Counted from the stretch's first letter, positions 8,078-16,986 are shown. The stretch is 64,000 nt of DNA from Methylobacterium organophilum (GCF_022179465.1 NZ_BPQV01000013.1:62001-126000), one strand, 5' to 3'. Program-made: numbers and translations. Notes: generated from the letters alone by a model not told the origin.

Positions 8078-8211
8078 CCTCGCCCCCCTGGGCGAGGAGG
8101 ACCGCACGAAGCGCGCTGGAGTGGGGCCGCGCGATGCGGGGGAGCCCGGCGGCCCCCTCTCCCGGGAGGGAGAGGAACGATGCGCCGCAGACCGAGCCGA
8201 TCCAGCGGGCA
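8078..8211 (+). repeat. Dispersed intergenic repeat, copy A
   Basis: It begins with the palindrome CCTCGCCCCCCTGGGCGAGG, runs through GGACCGC..G, AGCGCG, GTGGG.CCGCGC and GGCCCC blocks, has a second hairpin CTCTCCCGGGAGGGAGAG, and ends GCAGACCG..CCGATC.AGCGGGCA. The same blocks in the same order occur at 14098-14263. It fills most of the 300 bases between the LOG and methyltransferase genes; nothing else is seen in that gap. The strand given is arbitrary. Confidence 0.7.
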
Positions 8212-8349
8212 CCCGATGGGATGCGGGAACAGGTTCCCGCAAGAGGGGGCAAGGGGATGCGCGTCGGCCGCTGTGATCGTCCGGCAAAGGCTCCCGACAT
8301 CCTGGCACCGGCCGATGCCTTGAACCGGGGAATCGCGTAGAACTCGGCC

Positions 8350-9135
8350 ATGGCTGACGCGGCGAAGACCATCATCCGGCCCCATGCGGGCCTTCCCTAT
8401 TTCGAACTTCTCCGGGATTTGTCCAAAAGGACCGGGGCCTTGCGCTATCTCGAAGTCGGCGTCCGAAGCGGCGACGTCTTCACCCAGATCAGCTGCGTGC
8501 ACGCCATCGGCGTCGACCCGCTGTTCCAGTTGAACACCAACGTCACCGCCAACAAGGCCCGGGTTTCCCTGTATCAGCTCCCGAGCGACGTGTTCTTCCA
8601 GCGCCTGAACTGGCGCCGCGACATCGGGCACCGGATCGACCTCGCCTTCCTCGACGGGATGCACCTGTTCGAGTTCCTGCTGCGCGACTTCTTCAACACG
8701 GAGGCGATCTGCCGGCGCGACTCGATCATCGCCCTGCACGATTGCCTGCCGCTCACCGAGGCCATGGCCGACCGCGAGCCGGAACAGGCCCTCGAGCGCG
8801 CCCGCGGCTCCGACTATGTGAGCTTCTGGACGGGCGACGTCTGGAAGGTGGTGGCGATCCTCAGGAAGTACCGCCCGGACCTGGCCATCACCGCCGCCGA
8901 CGCCGCCCCGACCGGCCTCGTGCTCATCACGAATCTCGACCCGTCCTCGCAGGTGCTCAAGCGGAACTACGACGCGATCCTGCGGGAATTCACGGAGATG
9001 CCCAACACCGCCGCCGCGATCGGGCGGATGTATGCCGACACGCCGGTCACCGCCGCCGCCGAGGCCCTGGACCGGCTGAGCCGGCGCTCCTTCGCGGGCA
9101 AGCCCTGGTGGAAGGACTGGCTGGGGCGGGGCTGA
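8350..9135 (+). CDS. Class I SAM-dependent methyltransferase (Methyltransf_24 type)
   Basis: A 261-residue protein. The cofactor loop is LEVGVRSG at 34-41, the acidic strand-2 end is IGVDP at 53-57, and the family-specific DLAFLDGMH (97-105) and ALHDCLP (128-134) follow. This is the pattern of Methyltransf_24 proteins, often found near polysaccharide or rhamnosyl genes, though none is adjacent here. The C-terminal third (PTGLVLITNLDPSSQVL and a WWKDW end) is specific to a narrow group. Acceptor substrate unknown. It is convergent with cysS. Confidence 0.75.
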   Translation: MADAAKTIIRPHAGLPYFELLRDLSKRTGALRYLEVGVRSGDVFTQISCVHAIGVDPLFQLNTNVTANKARVSLYQLPSDVFFQRLNWRRDIGHRIDLAFLDGMHLFEFLLRDFFNTEAICRRDSIIALHDCLPLTEAMADREPEQALERARGSDYVSFWTGDVWKVVAILRKYRPDLAITAADAAPTGLVLITNLDPSSQVLKRNYDAILREFTEMPNTAAAIGRMYADTPVTAAAEALDRLSRRSFAGKPWWKDWLGRG

Positions 9136-9175
9136 GGCGGGCCGCGACGGGGCGGTCGAGCCGCCCCCTCCCCGA

Positions 9176-9236
9176 CTGATCCCCGGCTTGCCCGGGATCA
9201 GCAAGCGATGCCGAAGTCGGGCAAGCCCGACTTCGG
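9176..9236. repeat. Two adjacent palindromes sharing GGGCAAGCCCG-like cores
   Basis: The first palindrome, 9176-9201, has arms CTGATCCC/GGGATCAG around CGGCTTGCCC. The second, 9211-9236, has 12-base arms (CCGAAGTCGGGC/GCCCGACTTCGG) around AA. They sit between the convergent methyltransferase and cysS genes, where they could end transcription from both sides. Paired GGGCAAGCCCG palindromes of this kind resemble REP elements. Confidence 0.65.
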
Positions 9237-9282
9237 GCGGGGCGAGCGGCGCCCCCTCGCCCGGCGGGGGAGGGTTCGCGGC

Positions 9283-10668
9283 CTACTTCACCACGCTCCA
9301 GGTCGTGGTGCCGTCCTTGTTGTCCTTCACGGCCACGCCCAGGGCCGCGAGCTCGTCGCGGGCGCGGTCGGAGGCGGCCCAGTCCTTGGCGGCGCGGGCC
9401 TCCCGGCGGGCGGCGATCAGGGCCTCGACCCGGGCGACGTCGATGCCGGCGCTGGCGATCTGGGCCTGCTCGCGGGTGCTGCGGGTCTCCTTGAGGAAGC
9501 CCATCAGCCCGGCCCCGGCCTTGAGGGCAGCGGGCTCCTCCAGGCGGTGGAGCTCGGCGAAGGCGGCGGCGGTGTTGAGGTCGTCGAGGAGCGGCTCGAT
9601 CACCGCGGCCGGCACCACGGAGGCCGGGGCGGCGTCGCCGACGATCCCGTACCAGCGGTCGAGCATCCGGCGCGATTCCTCCAGGCCCCGCAGGGTCCAG
9701 TCGATCGGCTGGCGGTAATGCGTCTTGAGCATGTTGAGGCGCACGACCTCGCCCGGCCAGTCGTCGAGCACCTGCCGGATGGTGATGAAGTTGCCGAGGG
9801 ACTTCGACATCTTCTCCCCCTCCACCTGCAGGAAGCCGTTGTGGAGCCAGACATTGGCCATCACGCTCGTGCCGAAGCAGCAGCGGGACTGGGCCACCTC
9901 GTTCTCGTGATGGGGGAAGATCAGGTCGAGGCCGCCGGCATGGATGTCGAAGGTCTCGCCGAGATGCTTCCAGGACATCGCCGAGCACTCGATGTGCCAG
10001 CCCGGCCGGCCCGGCGCCGCGATGCCGCAGGGCGAGGGCCAGGACGGCTCGTTCGCCTTCGAGGGCTTCCACAGCACGAAATCGAGGGGCGAGCGCTTGT
10101 AGGGCGCGACCTCGACCCGGGCGCCGGACTCCATCTCGTCGAGGGGCCGCTTCGAGAGCGCGCCGTAATCGGGCATGGAGGGCACGTCGAACAGCACGTG
10201 GTCCTCGGCCACGTAGGCATGGCCCGCCGCGACCAGCCCCTCGATCAGCCGGTGCATCTCGGCGATGTGGTCGGTGGCGCGGGGCTCGATGAAGCGGGGG
10301 CGGGCGCCGGCCACGTTCACGTCCTCGGCCATCAGGACGCCGAGGTCGCGGATGTCCTTGTGGAACTGGGCGAGGGTGCCGTCGGTGAGTTCGCGGATGG
10401 TGATGCCGCGCTCGGCGGCGCGGGCGTTGATCTTGTCGTCCACGTCCGTGACGTTGCGGGCATAGGTGACGTGCGCCTCCCCGTAGAGATGGCGCAGCAG
10501 CCGGAACAGCAGGTCGAAGACGATGATCGGGCGCGCATTGCCGATATGGGCCGCGTCGTAGACGGTCGGCCCGCAGGCATACATGCGCACATGGCCCGGA
10601 TCGATCGGCGCGAAGGGCGCCTTCTCCCGCGTCAGCGTGTTGTAGAGCCGCAACATCGGCGCCATCAC
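9283..10668 (-). CDS. cysS: Cysteinyl-tRNA synthetase
   Basis: A 461-residue class I aminoacyl-tRNA synthetase that charges tRNA-Cys. The zinc/active-site cysteine is in YACGPTVYD (Cys32), the HIGH box reads HIGN at 41-44, WHIECSAMS at 224-232 and HHENE at 253-257 supply the remaining zinc ligands, and KMSKS is at 286-290. Length and order match the family. The start may be residue 1 or Met5 ([11 protein letters not shown]). It is a single leftward gene, convergent with the methyltransferase. Confidence 0.97.
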   Translation of the reverse strand: MMAPMLRLYNTLTREKAPFAPIDPGHVRMYACGPTVYDAAHIGNARPIIVFDLLFRLLRHLYGEAHVTYARNVTDVDDKINARAAERGITIRELTDGTLAQFHKDIRDLGVLMAEDVNVAGARPRFIEPRATDHIAEMHRLIEGLVAAGHAYVAEDHVLFDVPSMPDYGALSKRPLDEMESGARVEVAPYKRSPLDFVLWKPSKANEPSWPSPCGIAAPGRPGWHIECSAMSWKHLGETFDIHAGGLDLIFPHHENEVAQSRCCFGTSVMANVWLHNGFLQVEGEKMSKSLGNFITIRQVLDDWPGEVVRLNMLKTHYRQPIDWTLRGLEESRRMLDRWYGIVGDAAPASVVPAAVIEPLLDDLNTAAAFAELHRLEEPAALKAGAGLMGFLKETRSTREQAQIASAGIDVARVEALIAARREARAAKDWAASDRARDELAALGVAVKDNKDGTTTWSVVK

Positions 10669-10994
10669 CGTCGTTCCTGCCTGATTCCGCCCGCCCCGGC
10701 CCCGGCGGGCCCGGGCGGCGGTCTATCCCTCTCGCGATGCAGCGACTTCTCCGGGCAGGCCGGACCGGCCCCCGCCCAAGCCGCCGCATGGTCGCCGGCC
10801 TCGCCCGGAGGCCGTGTTGCGCGAAGGCGACGGCCGGACCGGGCCGCCTGGGCTACCCCAAAACCATGAGCATTTCGAGAACGACCCGTCCGATCGAGAG
10901 ACTTCAAGCAGCCGTGAGGATCGCCGCAAGGGTTTGTTTACCCCACCGTCCGAACACTCCGGCCAAGAACGATCCCGTCAACGAGGCTTTCACC
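10669..10994. other. Intergenic stretch between cysS and a small secreted protein gene
   Basis: These 326 bases lie between divergent genes and should hold both promoters. Several short frames cross it, but none shows family features or a good start. The part nearest the rightward gene (from about 10,910) is less GC-rich (TTTGTTTACCCC), as expected of a promoter. No RNA gene was seen. Confidence 0.5.
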
Positions 10995-11333
10995 ATGCGC
11001 CGACCGGCCGCTGCCCTGCTCGCCGTCATCCTCGCCTCCGCCGCCTCGCAGGGCCTCGCGGCCGGCGACGGGCAGAGCCCCGCCAAGAGCGCCCAGGCCC
11101 CTGTCGAGAAGACCTTCCTGATCCCCTCGGGCGAGGGCTACGGCGTCGGCGAATGCCTCACCGGCGGCGCCAGCGAATGCGGCCAGGTGGTCGCCAATGC
11201 CTGGTGCGAAGCCCAGGGCTATGCCAGCGCCGCCACTTACGGCGTCGCCGCGCAGGACGAGTATACCGGCGCCATCGCCACCGCCCCGGTGCGCCCGAGC
11301 GAGCGCCCGATCCGCATCACCTGCCAGGACTGA
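10995..11333 (+). CDS. Small secreted protein, unknown function
   Basis: A 112-residue protein with a clear signal peptide (MRRPAAALLAVILASAASQGLAA). The mature part contains four cysteines (GECLTGG, SECGQVV, AWCEAQG, ITCQD), which could form two disulfides. The string GYGVGECLTGGASECGQVVA recalls small periplasmic proteins common in Methylobacterium and Bradyrhizobium, but I can assign no function. The ATG at 10995 gives the signal peptide a proper start; a longer in-frame version is unlikely. Confidence 0.75.
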   Translation: MRRPAAALLAVILASAASQGLAAGDGQSPAKSAQAPVEKTFLIPSGEGYGVGECLTGGASECGQVVANAWCEAQGYASAATYGVAAQDEYTGAIATAPVRPSERPIRITCQD

Positions 11334-11345
11334 CGGGATTCCGGC

Positions 11346-11975
11346 TCACGCCGGACGTGCCGCGGCCGCGACGGGCGCCCCCCGCAGCAGGGCGAGCGCC
11401 GCCTCGATCCCGGCCTGCGTCCACAGGTCCAGGGCGCGGGGGCGGCGCGGGCCGCGCCGGGCGGGCGGCGGCGGTAGCGGGATATGCAGGAAGATCGCCG
11501 GCTTCCCCTCGGCAAGGGTGCGGTAGTAGCCGGCATTGCAGAGATAGCGCCCGGCCTCCCGCGAGCGCGCCGCATCCAGGCCCCGGCGCCGCATGGCGAG
11601 GCGGGCGCGCTCCGCCGCGGGGCTCTTGCGCTGGGGCGGCCCCTCCGGGTCGAGGGCGAGGCGCCGGGCGGTGCCGCCGCTGGCGTCGGGAAAGAGCCGG
11701 CTCGCCCGGTTGAGGGCGCGGAACTCAACCCGCACCCGCTTCGCGCGGGCGGCGACCCCGATCATCAGCACCGCCGCCGGATCCCGCGCCAGCGCCGGTT
11801 CGAGCTGCGCGGGGATGGCCGCATAGGCCGTGCGCAGCACGAGCAGCTCCGGCGCCTCGGCGAGCAGGAGCCGGAGGCGCGGATGGCGGGCGATCCGTTC
11901 GGCGAGGCGCGCGCTCGGATTGCGGGGCACGCCGGGAAAGGGGCCGAAGCCGGTGACGAGGAGCCGGCCCGGCAT
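11346..11975 (-). CDS. Pyroglutamyl-peptidase I family cysteine peptidase (C15)
   Basis: A 209-residue protein of peptidase family C15, which removes N-terminal pyroglutamate. The N-terminus LLVTGFGPFPGVPRNPSA (5-22) is diagnostic. The catalytic set is visible: Glu84 in VRVEFRALN, Cys146 in GRYLCNAGYY and His164 in FLHIPLPP. An Arg/Pro-rich insert precedes the C-terminal helix. It ends four bases before the stop of meaB, and both run leftward, so it is downstream of meaB and may be cotranscribed with it. Confidence 0.82.
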   Translation of the reverse strand: MPGRLLVTGFGPFPGVPRNPSARLAERIARHPRLRLLLAEAPELLVLRTAYAAIPAQLEPALARDPAAVLMIGVAARAKRVRVEFRALNRASRLFPDASGGTARRLALDPEGPPQRKSPAAERARLAMRRRGLDAARSREAGRYLCNAGYYRTLAEGKPAIFLHIPLPPPPARRGPRRPRALDLWTQAGIEAALALLRGAPVAAAARPA

Positions 11976-11979
11976 CCGC

Positions 11980-12972
11980 TCAAAGCCCGATCAGCGTCGC
12001 GATCGCGTCCGCGCCGGCGGCGGGAGAGTGCTCGCCCGCGGCGACCGATTTCTCGGCCTCGGCGGTGGCCTTGCGGACCTCGGCGCTGCCGACGAGGCGC
12101 TGATGCAGGCGCTCGTGCACCAGCGCCCACATCCATTTCACGTCCTGCTCCCGGCGCTTCCGGGCGATCTCGCCCGTGGCGGTCAGCTTCTCGCGGTGGT
12201 CCTCGATCCGGCGCCAGAGCCCGTCGAGGCCCTTGCCGTGCAGGCCGGAGATGGTAACCACCGGCGGCGTCCAGGTGGCGGAGGGCGGGGTGAGGATGTG
12301 CAGGGCCGCCCGGTACTCGGAGGCCGCAGCATGGGCCCGGCGCTCGCCCTCGCCGTCATCGGCCTTGTTGACCGCGATCATGTCGGCGAGTTCGAGGATG
12401 CCCTTCTTGATGCCCTGGAGCTCGTCGCCGGCCCCGGGCAGCATCAGCACGAGGAAGAAATCCGTGAGGTCGGCCACCGCCGTCTCGGACTGGCCGACGC
12501 CGACCGTCTCGACCAGGATGACGTCGAAGCCCGCCGCCTCGCAGAGCAGCATGGTCTCCCGGGTCTTGGCGGCGACGCCGCCGAGCGTGCCCGAGGAGGG
12601 CGAGGGCCGGATGAAGGCGTTCCCGTCGTTGGCGAGCCGGGCCATCCGGGTCTTGTCGCCGAGGATCGAGCCGCCGGTGCGGGTCGAGGACGGGTCGACG
12701 GCGAGCACGGCGACCTTGTGGCCCGCCTCCGTGAGCAGGCTGCCGAGCGCGTCGATCGTCGTCGACTTGCCCACCCCCGGCACGCCGGTGATGCCGACCC
12801 GGATCGCCTTGCCGGTCTGCGGCAGCACGGCGTCGATCAGGTCGCGCACCGCCGCCCGGTGGTCGGCCCGGCGCGATTCCGCGAGGGTGATCGCCCGGGC
12901 GAGGGCCGCGCGGTCGCCCGCGAGCAGCCGTTCGCGGATCGTGTCCATGTCGGGAAGAGGAGGAGGCGCCAT
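11980..12972 (-). CDS. meaB: Methylmalonyl-CoA mutase-associated G-protein chaperone MeaB
   Basis: A 330-residue GTPase of the MeaB/ArgK family. It gates delivery of adenosylcobalamin to methylmalonyl-CoA mutase and protects that enzyme, a step of the ethylmalonyl-CoA pathway used for C1 and C2 growth in methylotrophs. The P-loop [12 protein letters not shown] is at about 60-71, [19 protein letters not shown] follows, the switch region is [10 protein letters not shown], and NKADD gives base specificity. The C-terminal dimerisation arm ([13 protein letters not shown]) is present. The second ATG was chosen because AAGGG lies just upstream and the length then fits the M. extorquens protein, which it closely resembles from memory. 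The mutase genes are not in this window. Confidence 0.96.
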   Translation of the reverse strand: MAPPPLPDMDTIRERLLAGDRAALARAITLAESRRADHRAAVRDLIDAVLPQTGKAIRVGITGVPGVGKSTTIDALGSLLTEAGHKVAVLAVDPSSTRTGGSILGDKTRMARLANDGNAFIRPSPSSGTLGGVAAKTRETMLLCEAAGFDVILVETVGVGQSETAVADLTDFFLVLMLPGAGDELQGIKKGILELADMIAVNKADDGEGERRAHAAASEYRAALHILTPPSATWTPPVVTISGLHGKGLDGLWRRIEDHREKLTATGEIARKRREQDVKWMWALVHERLHQRLVGSAEVRKATAEAEKSVAAGEHSPAAGADAIATLIGL

Positions 12973-13059
12973 GGCGCCCTTCATGACCGGGCGCGCGGCG
13001 TTCGTCGAGAGCCTTGCCGGGGGAGAGGGCCGGCGGCGGGGCCCGCCCTCTCCCGGCGA

Positions 13060-14034
13060 TCAGGCGGCCGCCCCGGCCAGCAGGCCGGCCTTGGCGTAGG
13101 TCGGGTTGAGCCGGCTCGTCAGGTAGTCGTCGGCCCGGATCGGCGCATAGCGGGCGGGCCGTTCCGCGCTGGCGCAGCCCGGCAGGCAGGCGACCTCCGC
13201 CTCGGGGTTGGGGTCGAGGAAGAAGGCGATGGAGTAGCGCTCGCTTCCGGCCGGGCTGACCACGCGGTGCGGCGTGGACAGGTAGACGTCGTTGGTCCAG
13301 CGCATCAGGCAGTCGCCGATGTTGCAGATGAAGGTGTCCGGGATGAAGGGCGCCGCGATCCATTCGCCGGTCCGGGTGCGGACCTCGAGGCCGCCCACCG
13401 CGTCGGTGGCGAGCAGGGTGACGCAGCCGTAATCCGTGTGCTCCCCGGCCCCGAGCTGGCCCTCGTCGAGCGCGGCCGGGCGGGCCGGGTAGTGCAGCAG
13501 CCGCAGGGTCGCCATGGGCCGGTCGAGCTTGTCCTCGAAGAAGTCCGTCGGCAGGCCGAGCTCGGTGGCGAAGGCCGTGTGCAGCACGCGCCCGAGGGCC
13601 CAGACCGCGTCGAAATAGGCGAGCGTGGTGGTGCGGAAGCCGGGCAGGTCCGGCCAGAGATTGGCGGCCCGGAACGGGGCGCCGGCCCGGATCTCCGGAT
13701 CCTCCGCCGGGAGGTCGAGGCCGATGTTGAAGGCCTCCTTGAGGTCGGGCGCCTTGGTCGGATCGAGGGCCTCCCCCTTCATGGGGATGAAGCCGCGATT
13801 GCCGCTCTTGGCGGAATAGAGCGCCGTCCGCTTCAGCGCCTCCGGGCTCTCGAAGAACGCCTTCGCCATGGCGAAGACATCCCCCCTCAAATGGGCCGGC
13901 ACGCCGTGCCCGGAGAGATAGAAGAAGCCGATGCCCCGGCAGGCCTCGCCGATCGCCGCGGCGACGGCCCGGCGGCCGGCCTCGCCGCCTTCGCGCAGGG
14001 GAGTGAGATCGATGATCGGAATGCTGTCGCCCAT
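13060..14034 (-). CDS. Isopenicillin N synthase-like 2-oxoglutarate/Fe(II) dioxygenase
   Basis: A 324-residue non-haem iron oxygenase. The N-terminal DIOX_N half begins IPIIDLTPL and contains GFFYLSGHGVP at 36-46. The iron ligands are His199 and Asp201 in GEHTDYGCVTLL and His256 in STPHRVVSP; Arg266 and Ser268 in ERYSIAFF should bind the 2-oxoglutarate carboxylate. Bacterial members of this group act on varied small molecules (for example uracil-like bases, ethylene formation, amino acids), and the sequence does not tell which. It is a leftward gene upstream of meaB with an 87-base gap. Confidence 0.88.
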   Translation of the reverse strand: MGDSIPIIDLTPLREGGEAGRRAVAAAIGEACRGIGFFYLSGHGVPAHLRGDVFAMAKAFFESPEALKRTALYSAKSGNRGFIPMKGEALDPTKAPDLKEAFNIGLDLPAEDPEIRAGAPFRAANLWPDLPGFRTTTLAYFDAVWALGRVLHTAFATELGLPTDFFEDKLDRPMATLRLLHYPARPAALDEGQLGAGEHTDYGCVTLLATDAVGGLEVRTRTGEWIAAPFIPDTFICNIGDCLMRWTNDVYLSTPHRVVSPAGSERYSIAFFLDPNPEAEVACLPGCASAERPARYAPIRADDYLTSRLNPTYAKAGLLAGAAA

Positions 14035-14097
14035 GGCGGTTCCCTTCGGCTGGTGGACGATGTCGTGTCCGGTTGAAGTGTCGGTCGGGCAGGAGCG

Positions 14098-14263
14098 CCT
14101 CGCCCCGCCCCCGGGGCGAGGGGGACCGCGCGTGAGCGCGGTGGCGTGGGCCGCGCCGGGCGCGAGACCGGGCCCCTCGGCGCCGCCCTCTCCGTCCGCT
14201 TCGCGGCCACCTCTCCCCGAGGGAGAGGCAAGGCGCGCGTAGACCGGTCCGATCGAGCGGGCA
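14098..14263 (+). repeat. Dispersed intergenic repeat, copy B
   Basis: Homologous to 8078-8211: the opening palindrome CCTCGCCCCG/CGGGGCGAGG, then GGGGACCGCGCG, AGCGCGGTGG, GTGGGCCGCGC and GGGCCCC, a second CTCTCCC...GGGAGAG hairpin, and an ending GTAGACCGGTCCGATCGAGC. It is about 30 bases longer than copy A through an insert in the second hairpin. It lies between the oxygenase start and the deaminase stop. The strand given is arbitrary. Confidence 0.7.
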
Positions 14264-14286
14264 GCGGAGGCGCGGCCGGGCGGGCC

Positions 14287-15315
14287 TCACGCCGTGCCGG
14301 CGGCGAGGCCGAGCGCCCGGTCGATCTCCCTCGACCATTCCACGCGCCAGGCGCGCTTCTGCGCCGCGTCCAGAAAGGAGGCGTCGAGGCTCGTCAGGAT
14401 GGCCGCCTTGATGTCCGCCGGGGCGAAGCCGAGCTGCGTCTGCGCGAGGGCGTATTCGCGGCCGAGATCGGTGCCGAACATCGGCGGGTCGTCGGTGTTG
14501 ATCGTCACTGCCAGCCCGGCCTCCTTCATGCGGCGAATCGGATGCTCGGGCGCGCCGAGGTCGCGCCAACGGGTGGTGACGCGCGTGGTCGAGGGGCAGC
14601 AGGTGAAGGCGATGCCCGCGTCCCGGCAGCGGGCGACCAGGGCGGGGTCCTCCACCACGCTGTAGCCGTGATCGATGCGCTCGACCTTCAAGGCGTCGAG
14701 CGCCCCGGCGATGGAGGCGGGCGGGCCGGATTCGCCCGCATGCGCGGTCAGGCGCAGCCCCTGGCGCGCGGCCCGGGCGAAGACCGCGGCGAAGGGCTCC
14801 GGCGGGTGGGGCACCTCGTCGTAATCGAGGCCGAGGCCGATCACGTCGTCGCCGCGATGGGCCAGGATCGCGTCGAGATAGTCTTCGCCGGCCTGCGGCC
14901 CCAGCTCCCGGTTCATGCCGGGGATGATGCGCGAGACGATGCCGAAATCCGCCTCCGCCTCGGCCCGGCCGGCGCGGATGCCCTCGAACTGGACCCCGAA
15001 CGGCACCCCGCGATGGGCATGGGGACTGATGAAGAATTCCATGTAGCGGCAGCCCTGGGCGGCGGCCGATTCGAGCATCTCGTAGGTGATGCGCCGGAAA
15101 TCGTCGGCGGTGACGACGCTGTCGGCGATCCGGCCATAGACCGCCAGGAAGGCGGCGAGGTCGTCATAGACATAGAGGCTCTCGACGCCGCCTTCGGCGA
15201 GGGCCACCCCGTTCTTGCGAGCCAGCGCCATCGCCGTGTCGGGCCTGACCGCCCCTTCGAGATGGATGTGGATCTCCGCCTTCGGCAGGCCGCGCATGAC
15301 ATCGCCGCTGATCAT
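14287..15315 (-). CDS. Adenosine deaminase family protein (adenosine or adenine deaminase)
   Basis: A 342-residue metal-dependent amidohydrolase that deaminates adenosine or adenine in purine salvage. LPKAEIHIHLEG at 10-21 supplies two zinc His (16, 18), HAGE at 192-195 gives His192 and the catalytic Glu195, RIDHG holds His216, and NTDDP (273-277) gives the zinc Asp. The CPSTTRV stretch at 240-246, where most relatives have CP.SN, is slightly unusual. ATG 15315 was chosen because AGGAGG lies seven bases upstream and the extra 26 residues of a longer frame are not conserved. The LysR gene at 15574 is divergent and may regulate it. Confidence 0.88.
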   Translation of the reverse strand: MISGDVMRGLPKAEIHIHLEGAVRPDTAMALARKNGVALAEGGVESLYVYDDLAAFLAVYGRIADSVVTADDFRRITYEMLESAAAQGCRYMEFFISPHAHRGVPFGVQFEGIRAGRAEAEADFGIVSRIIPGMNRELGPQAGEDYLDAILAHRGDDVIGLGLDYDEVPHPPEPFAAVFARAARQGLRLTAHAGESGPPASIAGALDALKVERIDHGYSVVEDPALVARCRDAGIAFTCCPSTTRVTTRWRDLGAPEHPIRRMKEAGLAVTINTDDPPMFGTDLGREYALAQTQLGFAPADIKAAILTSLDASFLDAAQKRAWRVEWSREIDRALGLAAGTA

Positions 15316-15459
15316 TCCCGCCTCCTCGCGCCCCGGGCGGCCGCCGCGGAGGGCGGCCGGCCCCGAACCCAGTATTGCCGCGCCGGACGACACGGCTCTT
15401 CACAGAATCGGAATGCCTGAAATCTGGACTGATCCCGTCACATCGCAGGCACATTGCTT

Positions 15460-15477
15460 CGCGAATGGACATTCGCG
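15460..15477. promoter_or_regulatory. Palindrome CGCGAATG-GA-CATTCGCG, possible LysR operator
   Basis: A perfect 18-base palindrome between the divergent deaminase and LysR genes, 145 bases from the deaminase start and 97 from the LysR start. LysR regulators usually bind such dyads between themselves and a divergent target, so this is a candidate site; binding is inferred. Confidence 0.45.
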
Positions 15478-15482
15478 CCGCT

Positions 15483-15518
15483 GATCTGTCGCGAGACCAT
15501 ATCGATGATTGACAGATC
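15483..15518. promoter_or_regulatory. Inverted repeat GATCTGTC ... GACAGATC
   Basis: Eight-base arms at 15483-15490 and 15511-15518 are separated by 20 bases. It is only five bases from the 18-base palindrome and nearer the LysR gene. It could be a second operator half or a leader hairpin for the LysR transcript. Confidence 0.4.
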
Positions 15519-15573
15519 GGCTAGAGCGCTTTCCTGATCGTTCCGTTCAGAATGCCGAACGCAGGCGCGCGGG

Positions 15574-16503
15574 TTGTTCAGCTACGAGCTCAAGGACATT
15601 CACGGCTTCCTGCTCCTGGCGCGCTGCGGCAGCATCAGCCGCGCCGCGGCGGCGCACGGGATCCCCAAGGCCACCCTCAGCCACCACCTGAGCCGGCTGG
15701 AGGATGCCCTCAAGGTCGAGCTGTTCCTGCGCAAGCCGCGGGGGCTGGAGCTGACCGAGGCGGGCCGCGAGTACCAGCAGCATTGCCGCGCGATCCTCGA
15801 CAGCTGCGAGGCCGCCGCGAGCGCCGCGCAGAGCGCGCATTCCCGGGTCGAGGGCCGGGTGCGGATCGTGGCGAGCGGCGAGTTCGGCACCACCCTCCTC
15901 GGGGCGGCCGCGCACCGGGTCGCGCTGCAGAACCCCCATCTCGACTTCGATCTCAGGATGACCCCGAACGACACCCTGCTCTCGGGGCAGATCGACTTCG
16001 ACTGCATGCTCTATGTCGGCAAGCCGCCCGATTCGGCGCTGCTCTGCCGCAAGCTGACGGACGTGGCGAGCGGGGTCTATGCCGCCCCGTCCCTGGCGGC
16101 CTCCTTCGGCGGCCTCGCCGGTCCCGAGGATCTCCAGGGCCTGCCGGGGGCGGTCTACCACCGCAGCGGCGTGGCCGAGGCCTGGGCGCTCCAGCGCGGG
16201 CGCGCCCAGGCGATCGCCCGCCCCTACGAGCGCTACCGCGTCAACGAGTACTGGATGGCGAAGTACTTCGCCGTCGAAGGCTCGGCGATCGCCTATCTCC
16301 CGGACTTCTTCGTCACCTACGAGGTCCAGTCCGGCTCCCTGGTGCCGCTCCTGCCGGAATGGCGCTCGAAGAAGACCGCGATCTCGCTGCTCTACCCCAA
16401 GCAGCGCCACCGCAACCCGCGCCTGACCGGCCTGATCGACACCCTCTGCGTCAACTTCCACGAGTTCATCGCGCATCCCCGCTACGCGCTGGTGAAGCGG
16501 TAG
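15574..16503 (+). CDS. LysR-family transcriptional regulator
   Basis: A 309-residue regulator. The N-terminal winged helix-turn-helix spans about residues 5-65 (FLLLARCGSISRAAAAHGIPKA..LSHHLSRLEDALKVELFLR), followed by the effector domain of periplasmic-binding fold (RVEGRVRIVASGEFGTTLLG onward). The start is TTG, as no other usual start codon lies between the upstream stop at 15535 and this point; no strong ribosome site is seen, which fits low expression. It diverges from the adenosine/adenine deaminase gene across a 258-base gap with two inverted repeats, so that gene is a plausible target. The effector is unknown. Confidence 0.9.
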   Translation: MFSYELKDIHGFLLLARCGSISRAAAAHGIPKATLSHHLSRLEDALKVELFLRKPRGLELTEAGREYQQHCRAILDSCEAAASAAQSAHSRVEGRVRIVASGEFGTTLLGAAAHRVALQNPHLDFDLRMTPNDTLLSGQIDFDCMLYVGKPPDSALLCRKLTDVASGVYAAPSLAASFGGLAGPEDLQGLPGAVYHRSGVAEAWALQRGRAQAIARPYERYRVNEYWMAKYFAVEGSAIAYLPDFFVTYEVQSGSLVPLLPEWRSKKTAISLLYPKQRHRNPRLTGLIDTLCVNFHEFIAHPRYALVKR

Positions 16504-16629
16504 CCAGACACACATGGCCGCCGGGAACGCCACGGAATCGCGGCCCAAAACGTTCCTCCCGGAAGAACGCCCTATCCAGCCCGCGGAAATTTTCGGATCC
16601 TGCGGGGACGGCAATCGCAGAGGTGGCTC

Positions 16630-16857
16630 ATGCCAAAGCCCTACATGGCGGGTTCGGCGCGCATGCGGCGCCCGGGTCAGGCCCGGCGCGGACCCTCCTG
16701 GCAGGGGGAGCTCTCGCCGGAGATGAAGCGCAAGCTCGCGCTCAACCGGTTCACCTATAGCGGCGGCTTCGACGGCTACGAGGGCCGCATGATGCTCAGC
16801 CCCGAGCCCGGCGCGCCGAAGGGGGCCGCCCCGGCCCGCCGCACGCGGCAGGACTGA
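16630..16857 (+). CDS. Small basic protein, unknown function
   Basis: A 75-residue protein with ATG preceded by GAGGTGG at a good distance. It is Arg/Pro-rich (MRRPGQARRGPSWQGELSPEMKRKLALNR), then has a glycine/aromatic stretch TYSGGFDGYEGRMM and a disordered tail. No membrane segment or known motif is seen. It lies alone between the LysR gene and the DUF900 esterase gene on the same strand. The good ribosome site and sensible composition make it probably real. Confidence 0.55.
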   Translation: MPKPYMAGSARMRRPGQARRGPSWQGELSPEMKRKLALNRFTYSGGFDGYEGRMMLSPEPGAPKGAAPARRTRQD

Positions 16858-16986
16858 AGCAGGCCCCCGCAATCCACACCGCCCCACACCGCGCGGCGCC
16901 TCATGGCTGCCCCGCCATGGTCACGATCCTGCTGCACAGGTTAGGCCGAAGCCGGGCGGAAAGGCTCGGAACGGGGGCGTCGAGGC

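Noticed and set aside
10665-10929. Small minus-strand frames upstream of cysS
   Set aside because: Translations are Arg/Pro/Ala-rich with no family feature, and they lie in the expected promoter region.
14287-15393. Longer version of the deaminase starting at 15393
   Set aside because: The extra 26 residues are Gly/Arg/Pro-rich and unlike the family, and AGGAGG sits before the internal ATG at 15315.
16530-16570. GGAAC ... CGTT before the small basic protein gene
   Set aside because: Both boxes are present, but the spacer is about 22 bases, too long for EcfG.
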